A DNA stretch of 64,000 bases from Sutcliffiella horikoshii. GTDB lineage: Bacteria; Bacillota; Bacilli; Bacillales; Bacillaceae_I. How positions within the stretch are numbered: position 1 is the first letter of the stretch; each line of letters begins with the position of its first letter. The DNA lies in contig NZ_CP020880.1 of assembly GCF_002157855.1 (NCBI RefSeq), forward strand, positions 4,213,586 through 4,277,585, written 5' to 3'. Below, one piece after another: positions 9,042-17,644 of the stretch. The translations under genes and the position numbers were made by a program. Below the pieces are notes generated by a model. That model did not search any database. It saw nothing but the letters and a program-made list of their open reading frames with translations, and had not been told where the DNA came from.

Positions 9042-10067
9042 TTACCCCGCTTTAAACTTTGATTCATAGGTATTCTTATCACAGATAATATAGAGCTTCG
9101 CACCGCTTGGAATTTTCTCATCTAATCTTCTATTAATATTTAAATCTTTTCCGTTTGATAAAAGAGTTGCCCCTTTATCAAGAATCTCGAGAAATGCTTG
9201 CTTGTATGTAATCCAAGAAGGGTCCGCAGCAATTTCATATATATTATCGCCATGCATTCTACTGGTTAACTGACTAAAAAGATGCGTGGATCCATTATAC
9301 AAAGTTGCCTTAGCCATCAAACGAGATGCGGTTTCGCCAGAGATGACGAACTCATCTACATTGGCGTGGGAGAAATTCGGAATGCTTTTTTCTTTTCGGA
9401 GCTCAACAATTGTATAGATGTTTTTGTTATGTAACTTTGAAAGTCGTTCTACAGAAGATGCCACAAGCAAGGTTTTCCCATCAGAAAGTGAGGCATCTTC
9501 GATCAAGTCGTCTGAAAAAATGGTCACTGATTTTGCTTCCAGAACGTTTGCCTTTAACAATATCGCGTCTTCACTCGCATCTCCTTGGACGTAATCAATC
9601 TCTAAATCACAAGGGTTTGTTTTTTTAGAATCTATTAACACAATTTGCGCGTTCTGGTTTTCCTCCAGAATTTCGGACATCGCTCTTTCTGTCTTCTCTG
9701 TCCAGCCAACAAATATAAAATGATTGGTCTTTTTACTAGTCAACTTACCATGCTCCTTCCATTTGCTATACAGTGATAATAGATTAACAACTTTTCCAAT
9801 CAATACACCAATAAGGCCAATGCCAAAGATGAATAAAAACATGGCGAAAATCTTACCCGCAACTGTTTCCGGAGAGACATCCCCGTAACCCACTGTGGTA
9901 ACAGTCGTCATCGTCCACCATAGTCCTTCAAAAACAGTCGGAAACGTTGCCGGTTCTAATAGATGCATGACCAGGGAACTTCCCCCAATAACAATGATGG
10001 AGATTAACACAAGCGCGAAATTATTTGTCTTTATGACGTTCTTAAATACTCTCTGTAGTATCCACAC
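9042..10067 (-). CDS. Two-helix potassium channel with RCK/TrkA-N domain
   Basis: This 341-aa protein starts at a GTG with GGGGTGATT upstream. Residues ~17-95 hold helix, pore and helix with the selectivity filter TVGYGD (58-63). From ~112 an RCK domain begins with HFIFVGWTEKTERAMSEIL, which lacks the classic GxGxxG, followed by IVLIDSKKTN and DYVQGDASEDAIL. The ~60 C-terminal residues resemble a TrkA-C-like module. It resembles YugO-type channels that release K+ and act in electrical signalling and biofilm control in Bacillus. It converges on the ATP-grasp/DUF350 operon and is followed upstream by the diguanylate cyclase gene on the same strand (17 nt apart). Confidence 0.92.
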   Translation of the reverse strand: MWILQRVFKNVIKTNNFALVLISIIVIGGSSLVMHLLEPATFPTVFEGLWWTMTTVTTVGYGDVSPETVAGKIFAMFLFIFGIGLIGVLIGKVVNLLSLYSKWKEHGKLTSKKTNHFIFVGWTEKTERAMSEILEENQNAQIVLIDSKKTNPCDLEIDYVQGDASEDAILLKANVLEAKSVTIFSDDLIEDASLSDGKTLLVASSVERLSKLHNKNIYTIVELRKEKSIPNFSHANVDEFVISGETASRLMAKATLYNGSTHLFSQLTSRMHGDNIYEIAADPSWITYKQAFLEILDKGATLLSNGKDLNINRRLDEKIPSGAKLYIICDKNTYESKFKAG

Positions 10068-10084
10068 ATTGAATCACCCCTTAA

Positions 10085-11143
10085 TTACCCAACCTCTGCC
10101 AACACAATCTGGTTTCTCCCGCCATTTTTTGCTGTATAAAGCAGTTTATCTACTTTTTCCACTAAGAGGTCAGGGCGTTCCCCGTTTTGCTTGCCGGAAC
10201 CAAAGCTCATCGTGATAGAGAATGTTTCGCCTTTATCATAGAATACGTAGCTTGCTACTGCTTGTTTGATCTCATCAAGAATTTCTTTTACTTCCCATTC
10301 ATTTTTATAATAGAGAATAAGCGCAAATTCCTCTCCTCCATAGCGGAAAGCCTTTCCTTGCTTGTTAGATAGAACAGAGGTTAGGATTTCCCCAATCTGC
10401 CGGAGGACTTTGTCTCCCGTAACATGTCCATATTGGTCATTAATCAATTTAAATTTATCAATGTCAGTCAGGGCAAGATAAAACTCTTTTTCCTTTTCTA
10501 GGTCGTTTCGCAGACATTCTTGGAAAGAACGGTGATTTGCTAGATTCGTAAGGTAATCCCGGTTTGCCGCTTCCACCAACAAGCTATTTTCCCAATGGTG
10601 TTTTCGTTCTCTAGAAACAATGATTCCCCCCAAACCACCAATGAGGAATAAAAAGAACACAGCACTAAAATAGTCAATCATGCTATGTAAAGACGTTGCG
10701 TCTTGTGCCTGGACGAAGAAAATAATGGAGTATACCAAAATAAAGCAACCGGCTGCAATCATACCTCCGAGAAAACGCCAGTAAACTGCCACATGTAAAA
10801 TAATTAAATAAGCTAACGGAAAAAGCGGACTTTCCAAGCCTCCAGTTAACGGGATCAAGGCTGAAAAAGCCACAAAATCAAAAAACGGGCCACCCTTTGT
10901 CATCATGTCGTACATCTTTGACCCTTCAGGTGTTTTATGTAAATAGTAATCTGATATGCCCATATATAGAAAACCAAAAATCACTAACAATACAAATAAC
11001 GTAATCTTCCATTCCACAGGGTTTCCCACGTTTTGAACGGCAAAAACCACGATCGATAAAACAAGAAAAAACCAACGCAAAGAAGAAAAAATAATCTCCA
11101 GTGCATGATGCGACTGGTAAGCATTCTTTAAAAAAGCATTCAT
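10085..11143 (-). CDS. Membrane GGDEF diguanylate cyclase
   Basis: This protein is about 352 aa. The ATG at 11143 is preferred because AGGATGTGG fits it, while the GTG at 11152 lies on top of that site. Five or six N-terminal membrane helices (to ~180) form an unclassified sensor. The GGDEF domain follows, with DYLTNLANHRSF, DIDKFKLINDQYGH and active-site GGEEF near residue 270. The residues five positions before the motif are not RxxD, so product inhibition at the I-site is probably absent. It likely makes c-di-GMP at the membrane. It lies 17 nt upstream of the K+ channel gene, so the pair may be cotranscribed. Confidence 0.9.
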   Translation of the reverse strand: MNAFLKNAYQSHHALEIIFSSLRWFFLVLSIVVFAVQNVGNPVEWKITLFVLLVIFGFLYMGISDYYLHKTPEGSKMYDMMTKGGPFFDFVAFSALIPLTGGLESPLFPLAYLIILHVAVYWRFLGGMIAAGCFILVYSIIFFVQAQDATSLHSMIDYFSAVFFLFLIGGLGGIIVSRERKHHWENSLLVEAANRDYLTNLANHRSFQECLRNDLEKEKEFYLALTDIDKFKLINDQYGHVTGDKVLRQIGEILTSVLSNKQGKAFRYGGEEFALILYYKNEWEVKEILDEIKQAVASYVFYDKGETFSITMSFGSGKQNGERPDLLVEKVDKLLYTAKNGGRNQIVLAEVG

Positions 11144-11218
11144 AACGTCCACATCCTGTAAAAAACTTATACCTCTTCATTATAAAGGAAAACCATGCAG
11201 AAGGGAACGAGTGGGTTG

Positions 11219-11281
11219 AAGGGGACAGGCACGACGACCTGTCTACGCTTTAAAGAATAGACGGGGGGAATTATCTGTCCC
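11219..11281. repeat. Dispersed inverted repeat family C, copy 1
   Basis: The ends GGGGACAG and CTGTCCC pair, with an inner GTCTAC...GTAGAC-like stem around CGCTTTAAAGAATAGACGG. It overlaps the 3' end of the EamA gene, supplying that protein's last ~12 codons. Confidence 0.8.
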
Positions 11282-12157
11282 ATTGGCCCCACCATTAGTC
11301 CCAATTATCAACAACCCAATTCCAAGCAGCAATAGCACCATTCCTATCCAAGAAGTAGCATTCAAGTTTTCCCCAAGCAAAAACACCCCGAATAAAGCCG
11401 CCGTCAACGGCTCTGCCAAAGCAAGCGTAACCGCCGTGGAAGAGGAAACATGCATAAGGCCTCTTGCAAAAAGTATGTAAGCTACTCCCGTTGTCATCAC
11501 ACCAAGATAAAGAACGATGCTCCACCCACGCACATCCGTCACCCATGTCATATCAAATACAAGCATAAACGGGGCTAAAAAAACGGCGCTAAGTGTAAAC
11601 ACCACTGCGACAATAGAAAGAGACGGGAATTTCCCTGCCAGGTCCCTGCTAACAATGGCATATACGGCAAACGAAAGCCCGGCTCCTAATGCCATTAACA
11701 CGCCTATGGGATCGACCACGACAGAATCTTTATTGAGAAAAAGCATCAGGCAGCCCAAAATAGACAAAAAAGTCGAACTCCACCAAATTCTACTCGGAAG
11801 CCTTTTGAGAAAGAGCCATTCGAGAAACCCCGATAACACCGGGGCACTCCCTATCGCAACCACCGTTCCAATCGCCACACCTGTTACCGTCACGGCAGTG
11901 AAAAACAAAGGCTGAAACAGCGCCATGCTTAGCGCCGCAAGAAACGTCGCCCGGAGCGGCCAATTCGTTAGGCTCAAACCGCCAGTCAGAAAAACAAGAA
12001 TTAATAAAAAAACACCCCCAACCGCTAAGCGGGCAGCCCCTACGGCAACTGGATGCGCTGCTTCAGGCGCAAAAGTCTGCGCCGTACCAGTCGTCCCCCA
12101 AAGGACAGCGGCAAATAAAATAAAAAAAGGAGCTAATTTTCCGTTCAAAGCCCTCAC
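11243..12157 (-). CDS. EamA/DMT-superfamily transporter
   Basis: This 304-aa protein has ten predicted membrane helices arranged as two five-helix EamA repeats. The first begins FILFAAVLWGTTGTAQTFAP and the second is around GVLMALGAGLSFAVYAIVSR. The EPLTAALFGVFLLGENL block near the C-terminus is diagnostic of the drug/metabolite transporter superfamily. The substrate is unknown. The start is a GTG at 12157; a TTG nine bases downstream is an alternative. The last residues (TDNSPRLFFKA) are encoded inside a family C repeat, so the original C-terminus was replaced or extended. Confidence 0.88.
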   Translation of the reverse strand: MRALNGKLAPFFILFAAVLWGTTGTAQTFAPEAAHPVAVGAARLAVGGVFLLILVFLTGGLSLTNWPLRATFLAALSMALFQPLFFTAVTVTGVAIGTVVAIGSAPVLSGFLEWLFLKRLPSRIWWSSTFLSILGCLMLFLNKDSVVVDPIGVLMALGAGLSFAVYAIVSRDLAGKFPSLSIVAVVFTLSAVFLAPFMLVFDMTWVTDVRGWSIVLYLGVMTTGVAYILFARGLMHVSSSTAVTLALAEPLTAALFGVFLLGENLNATSWIGMVLLLLGIGLLIIGTNGGANGTDNSPRLFFKA

Positions 12158-12166
12158 CCCATAATT

Positions 12167-12448
12167 TTACTTCTCCAAAAGCTTATACTTCTCCTTCAAC
12201 GAAGCAGGTGCCATCTTCACAATCCGCTCCAACACAAACGTCACGACCATCACATCATCCAACACACCAAAGACCAGAAGATAATCCGGAATCAAATCAA
12301 AAGGGAAAACCACATAAGCGAGCAGAAGCACCACACCCACTATCTTTTTCGCCCCGGGTACTTCGCCTGATCTAAAATAATCTATTAAAAAAGGAATGAA
12401 CCTCCAAAAAGTGAAAATAAACTTTAAACGTCTGACGAACCTCCACAT
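12167..12448 (-). CDS. YkvA-type DUF1232 membrane protein
   Basis: This 93-aa protein contains the DUF1232 core: LLLAYVVFPFDLIPDYL followed by VFGVLDDVMVVTFVL. The conserved PFDLIPD motif joins two short helices, and a basic, aromatic N-terminus precedes it. DUF1232 proteins are small membrane-associated proteins without an established function. A perfect AAAGGAGG site precedes the ATG. It lies immediately upstream of the EamA gene on the same strand (9 nt gap) and may be cotranscribed with it. A family C repeat separates it from msrA. Confidence 0.88.
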   Translation of the reverse strand: MWRFVRRLKFIFTFWRFIPFLIDYFRSGEVPGAKKIVGVVLLLAYVVFPFDLIPDYLLVFGVLDDVMVVTFVLERIVKMAPASLKEKYKLLEK

Positions 12449-12469
12449 GGTGCTACCTCCTTTTGTGTT

Positions 12470-12533
12470 AAGGGGACAGGTTCCTCGAACCGTCTATGCT
12501 TTAACGTACAAATGGGCTGACGAACCTGTCCCC
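12470..12533. repeat. Dispersed inverted repeat family C, copy 2
   Basis: GGGGACAGGTTCCTCGA and its mirror CGAACCTGTCCCC form a near-perfect inverted repeat around CTATGCTTTAACG. It ends exactly at the msrA stop codon. Confidence 0.88.
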
Positions 12534-13010
12534 TCAGCCCTTCTTATATTTACTCAATAACCCTTCTGGTATATGACAATAATCATCTGGGCATCTAGTT
12601 AACCTATCTTGATGTTCTTCAGCACTTCTCACATAGTTTTTAAGAGGCAACACTTCCACCACTATACGGTCGCAATCCGCTCGATTATTAATAAACGCCC
12701 TCGCCTCTTCTAGCTGTTTACTTTCTTCACTATAGACTCCCGTTCTGTATTTCTCCCCAACATCCTCTCCTTGTTGATTCAAACTATACGGATCAATTAT
12801 TTCAAAGTAATACTCCATTAACCTAGTCAAAGTGACAACATTCGGTTCAAACTCCGTTTTTACACATTCCGCATACCCATCATACTCGCCCTCAAGTGTA
12901 TGGCTTGTGCCATTCGCTCTTCCTGCTTCCGTAAACCTAACACCAGGCAACGTTTTAATAAACGCCTGTACACCCCAGAGACATCCACCAGCAAGATATA
13001 CTACTTCCAT
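12534..13010 (-). CDS. msrA: Peptide-methionine (S)-S-oxide reductase
   Basis: This 158-aa protein has the MsrA active-site motif as GGCLWG (usual GCFWG) with nucleophile Cys10. The GEYDGYAECVKTEFEP and YFEIIDPYSLNQQGEDVGEKYR blocks follow and form the substrate pocket. It reduces methionine-S-sulfoxide in proteins, with thioredoxin as electron donor. A further Cys in RCPDDYCH near the C-terminus could serve as the resolving cysteine. AAAGGAGTG precedes the ATG. Family C repeats lie on both sides, which is unusual. Sequence of the motif is slightly off consensus, so it belongs to a divergent MsrA branch. Confidence 0.88.
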   Translation of the reverse strand: MEVVYLAGGCLWGVQAFIKTLPGVRFTEAGRANGTSHTLEGEYDGYAECVKTEFEPNVVTLTRLMEYYFEIIDPYSLNQQGEDVGEKYRTGVYSEESKQLEEARAFINNRADCDRIVVEVLPLKNYVRSAEEHQDRLTRCPDDYCHIPEGLLSKYKKG

Positions 13011-13028
13011 GTTTTCACTCCTTTTGGG

Positions 13029-13062
13029 TTGTAGGGACAGGCAGACCCGCCTACGTCATCAT
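13029..13062. repeat. Family C repeat, half copy
   Basis: Only the left arm (TAGGGACAGGCAGACCCGCCTACG) can be recognised. The matching right arm is missing. It sits between msrA and the TSUP gene. Confidence 0.55.
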
Positions 13063-13068
13063 TTATTG

Positions 13069-13791
13069 TTACAAAAACCCCAAACTCTCTATCATTAAGT
13101 AAATTCCTGTAAAAATTAAGATTATATATGTAAATATACGAAAAATTCTTTGATTAATCCATTTAAATAATAATTGTCCTACATACAATCCTACAAAGAC
13201 CAAAGGCAAGCCCCATAAACTTGATACCCAAATGGTCTTATTTGTCCCAACAAAGATCATTTGAATGACTAAACTAACAAAGTATATAAAAAGAAAAAAG
13301 GCCAGTGTAGTTCCCCTTAATTTTTCTTTTTCGGTATTAGTCCCTGAAAAATATAATAACAACGGTGGTCCAGGCATACCTATACTTGTTGTGAACAAAC
13401 CTGATAGCCCACCTACAAGTAAATCTCTCTTCTTATTTTGCTTAATACGAAATTTTAAGACGAGCATTACTGTCAGCACTAAAATAATAAGGCTCACTGC
13501 TAATTTCAATCTATCTATATCTATTAACAGGAAAATCGTCATTCCAATGGGCAGACCCATAACGCTCCCTGCCACAAACCTTCCAAGTATCCCAAAATCA
13601 ATGTCTTTTCTAATTTTCATTATTAAGGCCATGGAAATGATCAAGGACAAAATTAAGTTTATTTGAATGGCTTCACTTGGTTCAAATAGTAAAAGAAGAA
13701 ACGGCGTAGCCAAAATCGAAAAGCCAAAACCAGTACTCGTTTGAAGTACAGAAGCGATTAGAATGATTAATATAAATGCTGTTATCTCCAT
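13069..13791 (-). CDS. TSUP (TauE/SafE) family sulfite/organosulfur permease
   Basis: This 240-aa membrane protein has eight predicted helices. The TauE/SafE signature appears twice as expected for the duplicated fold: VLQTSTGFGFSILATP near the N-terminus and LLVGGLSGLFTTSIGMPGPP in the middle. The family exports sulfite, sulfoacetate or related small anions, but the substrate here is unknown. AGAAGGTG precedes the ATG. It is on the same strand as msrA but separated by a partial family C repeat. The gene is AT-richer than msrA. Confidence 0.9.
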   Translation of the reverse strand: MEITAFILIILIASVLQTSTGFGFSILATPFLLLLFEPSEAIQINLILSLIISMALIMKIRKDIDFGILGRFVAGSVMGLPIGMTIFLLIDIDRLKLAVSLIILVLTVMLVLKFRIKQNKKRDLLVGGLSGLFTTSIGMPGPPLLLYFSGTNTEKEKLRGTTLAFFLFIYFVSLVIQMIFVGTNKTIWVSSLWGLPLVFVGLYVGQLLFKWINQRIFRIFTYIILIFTGIYLMIESLGFL

Positions 13792-13875
13792 AAAACACCT
13801 TCTTCTTTATAAAAAAAAGACACCGTTAATAAACAGTATCTCCATTACCAATATTTTAACATTAGGTGGGTTTTA

Positions 13876-13936
13876 TGGACAGGTTCCTTGGCCCGTTTAT
13901 ACCTTAAAGCGTAGACGGGCTGAATTACCTGTCCTC
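13876..13936. repeat. Dispersed inverted repeat family C, copy 3
   Basis: GGACAGGTTCCTTGGCCCGT and ACGGGCTGAATTACCTGTCC face each other around TATACCTTAAAGCG. It lies in the 359-bp gap 13792-14150, in which I see no gene. Confidence 0.85.
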
Positions 13937-14150
13937 TTGTACTTATTAGTCTGTTTAAACCCAGGAGTACACGAATTTAAAAGAATAATCTCATATTTTT
14001 CAGGATCTAGTTCATTAACAGACCCATCAGCTACACCATTAAACAAATGTACCTAGAACTCTGCATACCGTGATATAATAACTCTAATTATTCAAAAATA
14101 TTAAAATACTAAGTTATTGTAAGCGTTCTTATTGCGAGGGGGGTTATGGT

Positions 14151-16550
14151 GTGGAAGTTGTAATAAAGAAAAAGTTCCGGATATGGCCTAAAAAAAGAAG
14201 ATGGCAAGTCACCATTTCGGTAGCATTGACTATTTTATTACTTGCTATCGTCGCAGTTGGTTACTTGTCCTGGCTACTAAATAAGAGCGTACCGCAGACA
14301 GAAGGAACGATTGAAGTAAATGGACTAATCGAAGTTGTAAGCGTTTACCGAGATGAGGCAGGTATCCCTCATATTGAGGCCGAAAATCAGCATGATCTTT
14401 TCTTCGCACAAGGCTATGTAACAGCACAAGATCGTATCTTTCAAATGGATTTAAGTAGAAGACAAGCATCCGGTATGCTAAGTGAAGTTGTAGGAAAACA
14501 AGCGCTTGACCGGGATAAATTTTTTAGAACGTTAGGATTAAGAAGAGCTGCGGAAAAGTCGTTGGATTATTATTCTGAAGAAGCAAGAAAAGCATTAGCA
14601 TCCTATGCTGAGGGAGTAAATCAATATATTAAACAGGCGAAAGCAGCCAATACTCTACCTATTGAATTTACAATTATGGGGTATGAACCGGAAGAGTGGA
14701 CTGATTTGGATTCCATTACGATTGGGAAATACATGGCCTTTGACCTTGGAGGGCATTGGGAAGGGCAAGCGTTTCGTCATCACCTAATACAAAACTTTCC
14801 GGAAGACAAGGCGCTAGAACTTTTTCCAAGCTATCCCGAAGATGGTCCATCCATTATCCAAGCTGTAAAAGACTCTACCATTGATATTGGAGAAAGCTTT
14901 GCCGGAGCCGTTATCCCCCACGAATTTAACGGAAGTAATAATTGGGTAGTAAGCGGCGAAAAAACTGAATCCGGCTTTCCGTTACTAGCGGATGACCCTC
15001 ATCTTGGGTTAGCAACTCCTTCAATATGGTATGAAACACACCTTCAATCCCCTGAGATTAACGTTAGTGGTGTTATTTTTGCAGGAATTCCGGGTATTAT
15101 TCTTGGCCGAAATGAAACAATTTCTTGGGGTGTGACGAACGTTGGACCTGACGTACAGGATCTCTACATAGAAAAGCGCAACCCAGATAACAAGCATGAG
15201 TTCCTGTATAACGACAAATGGGAGCGCGCTGAAATAATAGAGGAAAAGATTTTCATTAAAGACGAGGAAGCACAAGATTATGAGGTAGTAGTGACAAGAC
15301 ACGGCCCAATAATGTCTGAGTTCGCACATTACGAAGATACGAATACCGCACTTGCCATGAAATGGACGGCACTAGAACCTTCCACAGAGCTCGAAGCTGT
15401 ACTCAAGTTTAGCAAAGCAACAAACTGGGAGGAGTTTAAAGAAGCCTTAACATTCTTTCATACACCAGCGCAGAATTTCGTCTTTGCTTCTACAGATGGA
15501 ACGATTGCGTACCGCGCGAATGGCCTTATCCCTATTCGAAAGAAAGGAGATAGCTTACTTCCGGTACCAGGTTGGACGGATGAATATGAATGGGAAGGAT
15601 ATATACCGTGGGATGAGCTTCCAACCGTTGTAAACCCCACTGAAGGCTATATAGCGACAGCAAACTACAAAGTGATGGGAGAGGAGTATCCGTACCATAT
15701 CTCGAATATCTGGGCTCAACCCTACCGTCAGCAAAGAATTCAAGACGTTTTAGAATCTAAAGAGAAATTAAATGTGGATGACATGATGCAACTCCAATTC
15801 GATCATTACAATCTCCAAGCTGAAGAGTTTGTCCCAATCCTATTAAAAAATACAGATATATCTAACCTTAGAGAGATTGATAGAGAAGCCTTAGAGACAT
15901 TTAAAAACTGGGACTTTACAGACAGTACCGATTTAGCTGCGCCCTTACTCTTCCACTTTTGGATGGAGGAGATTGCTAATTTGTTGTTTAACAATGATAT
16001 TAGTGAAGACGTACTAAAACTCTTTGAAGGAAAAGGCAACGTGGTAGATCAACTGATAAGGGAAGCACATCAAGGAAAGGAAGGAATCTGGATTACTGAA
16101 AAAGGTGGTTTACAGAACGTTCTGCAGGAATCTCTTACAAATGCCGTTGACCGAGCGAGTAATTTCCAAGGAGAAAAGCCAGCTAATTGGAAATGGGGAG
16201 AAGTGCATGCAGCCGAGTTCTCTCACCCATTGTCAGCTGTTAATCCTTTACACCTCCTTTTCAATAGAAAAGGGGCTTTGCCAATGAGAGGAAGTAGGGT
16301 GACCGTTGGAGCTGCTGGCTGGAATAGTGAAACAGGAAAAGTAAACCACGGTGCCGCCTGGAGAACGGTTGTGGACATGAAAAACCCATTAGAGAGCTAT
16401 AATGTCGTCGGTCCAGGTCAGTCTGGTCATGTGATGAGTCCTTGGTACCATGATCAGATGGATGATTGGACGGAAGGAAGATACCATCAGACATTCATGG
16501 GTGATGAGTATCGCGAGGAAGCTAAGACGCTAGTTTTACAACCAAAATAA
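14151..16550 (+). CDS. Penicillin acylase-family Ntn hydrolase
   Basis: This is a 799-aa precursor. Its start is a GTG at 14151 with GAGGGGGG eight bases upstream. A basic N-terminus and one membrane helix (20-43) anchor or export it. The acylase alpha region includes RDEAGIPHIEAEN and FAQGYVTAQDRIFQMDLSRR. Self-cleavage should occur at HEFNG/SNNWVVSG, making Ser262 the N-terminal nucleophile. The beta chain contains ADDPHLGLATPSIWYE and GIPGIILGRNETISWGVTNVG. Relatives hydrolyse amides such as penicillins, N-acyl-homoserine lactones or cyclic lipopeptides. The substrate here is unknown. It is monocistronic and flanked by a repeat and a terminator. Confidence 0.93.
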   Translation: MEVVIKKKFRIWPKKRRWQVTISVALTILLLAIVAVGYLSWLLNKSVPQTEGTIEVNGLIEVVSVYRDEAGIPHIEAENQHDLFFAQGYVTAQDRIFQMDLSRRQASGMLSEVVGKQALDRDKFFRTLGLRRAAEKSLDYYSEEARKALASYAEGVNQYIKQAKAANTLPIEFTIMGYEPEEWTDLDSITIGKYMAFDLGGHWEGQAFRHHLIQNFPEDKALELFPSYPEDGPSIIQAVKDSTIDIGESFAGAVIPHEFNGSNNWVVSGEKTESGFPLLADDPHLGLATPSIWYETHLQSPEINVSGVIFAGIPGIILGRNETISWGVTNVGPDVQDLYIEKRNPDNKHEFLYNDKWERAEIIEEKIFIKDEEAQDYEVVVTRHGPIMSEFAHYEDTNTALAMKWTALEPSTELEAVLKFSKATNWEEFKEALTFFHTPAQNFVFASTDGTIAYRANGLIPIRKKGDSLLPVPGWTDEYEWEGYIPWDELPTVVNPTEGYIATANYKVMGEEYPYHISNIWAQPYRQQRIQDVLESKEKLNVDDMMQLQFDHYNLQAEEFVPILLKNTDISNLREIDREALETFKNWDFTDSTDLAAPLLFHFWMEEIANLLFNNDISEDVLKLFEGKGNVVDQLIREAHQGKEGIWITEKGGLQNVLQESLTNAVDRASNFQGEKPANWKWGEVHAAEFSHPLSAVNPLHLLFNRKGALPMRGSRVTVGAAGWNSETGKVNHGAAWRTVVDMKNPLESYNVVGPGQSGHVMSPWYHDQMDDWTEGRYHQTFMGDEYREEAKTLVLQPK

Positions 16551-16566
16551 ATAGGAATGGATATAG

Positions 16567-16608
16567 AAAGCGAGTAAACTCTAATTTTTTAGATTACTCG
16601 CTTTTTAC
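16567..16608. terminator. Terminator after the acylase gene
   Basis: AAAGCGAGTAA / TTACTCGCTTT forms an 11-bp stem followed by TTTA. It also has a T-rich tail on the other strand. Confidence 0.85.
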
Positions 16609-16656
16609 TCTCTGTAATGAGTAAACTCTCTTCTCTGCCAGGCACTCTACTGCCCT

Positions 16657-17103
16657 TCACCCATATTTCTTCTGGTGATCTTTCTTCCTCTTTAGATAAT
16701 CCTCGTCCTCTCGAGCAAGCTTCCATTTTTCCTTAAAAATAGCTGCTGATTCAGCTTTCACAGAATCGATCTGCCTTTCATTTACCTTGCCATCCTCATC
16801 GTATTTCTTCCCACCTTTATAATTGGTGTAACGGCGGGCCCGTGTATATCCCATCTGCAGGAATTTTCTTGCCATGTCCATCCCGACAAAATCTTCTTTT
16901 TCCTTGTAATTAAGAAACATCTGATAGATATTATCGGATGACTCCTCTGCAATTTTCGGGGTCTTAAAACGCCAATGCTGCAGGATTTCACTTTTATAAG
17001 GTTCCACCAGCAAAACACCCTGTTCTCCCCTGCCAACCCTATACAGTTCAGGATTTTTGCGAAAATCTATCTTTTCAAAATCCAAATTATAATCGAAAGC
17101 CAT
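16657..17103 (-). CDS. DUF4385 family protein
   Basis: This 148-aa soluble, highly charged protein starts at the ATG at 17103, which has AGAGGTG at good spacing; the GTG at 17112 lies within that site. The sequence FDYNLDFEKIDFRKNPELYRVGRGEQGVL (given here as a family block) and QHWRFKTP are typical of DUF4385. The C-terminal half is a lysine-rich helix (KEKWKLAREDEDYLKRKKDH). Homologues occur widely in bacteria and a few phages, with no known activity. It is a single-gene unit. Confidence 0.85.
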   Translation of the reverse strand: MAFDYNLDFEKIDFRKNPELYRVGRGEQGVLLVEPYKSEILQHWRFKTPKIAEESSDNIYQMFLNYKEKEDFVGMDMARKFLQMGYTRARRYTNYKGGKKYDEDGKVNERQIDSVKAESAAIFKEKWKLAREDEDYLKRKKDHQKKYG

Positions 17104-17273
17104 GATTGTCACCTCTTTTTAATTGGGGAATACCCTTGGGAGAATATTTGTATGCACAGAAGAAATTTGGCAGATATATGCCCGTTTATTTAAAAAAGTA
17201 ACTAATGCCCTGTCAGGCTCTATTAAAGTGCATATTATATCTATGAATCTATGAAAATAAAGGAGGTTATAAA

Positions 17274-17627
17274 ATGGAAGAAAATATTTTAAAGTCTATC
17301 AGGCATGGCTTGGGGAATATCTGCAATATCCCTCACATTGGCACACATTTAATTACCGTCGTTGATGAAGAAGGCAGAAGTAGAACATCTCTAGCAAGTG
17401 AAGAGATTTTAAGACCAGGGGAGATTGGTGTTGTGTTTTGCTTGCCTATTTTGGGAGCTCCAACGAGAAGATTACCAGACGTCAACTTAAGAGGAGACCA
17501 ATATGTAAGAATTTTTTGCGGCCTAACCACACTTGACGTATTTTGCGAAAGAAGAGTAAGTGGCCCGCCAGCACAAACGATTTCAATGAGAACAGGCGAA
17601 TTTGTTGTCGTTACTTGCGATCGATGA
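17274..17627 (+). CDS. Hypothetical five-cysteine beta-rich protein
   Basis: I do not recognise this 117-aa protein. It has a strong GGAGG site, an intact frame and its own terminator, so it is very likely real. There is no signal peptide or membrane segment. Five cysteines are spread along it (NICNIP, VFCLPI, IFCGLTT, VFCERR, VTCDR), mostly within short hydrophobic beta strands. The pattern suggests a small beta-sandwich. Small Cys-rich proteins of this kind in Bacillaceae are often spore-coat or exosporium components, but nothing in the sequence proves that. Confidence 0.75.
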   Translation: MEENILKSIRHGLGNICNIPHIGTHLITVVDEEGRSRTSLASEEILRPGEIGVVFCLPILGAPTRRLPDVNLRGDQYVRIFCGLTTLDVFCERRVSGPPAQTISMRTGEFVVVTCDR

Positions 17628-17644
17628 TTATTCTAAGCTAGACA

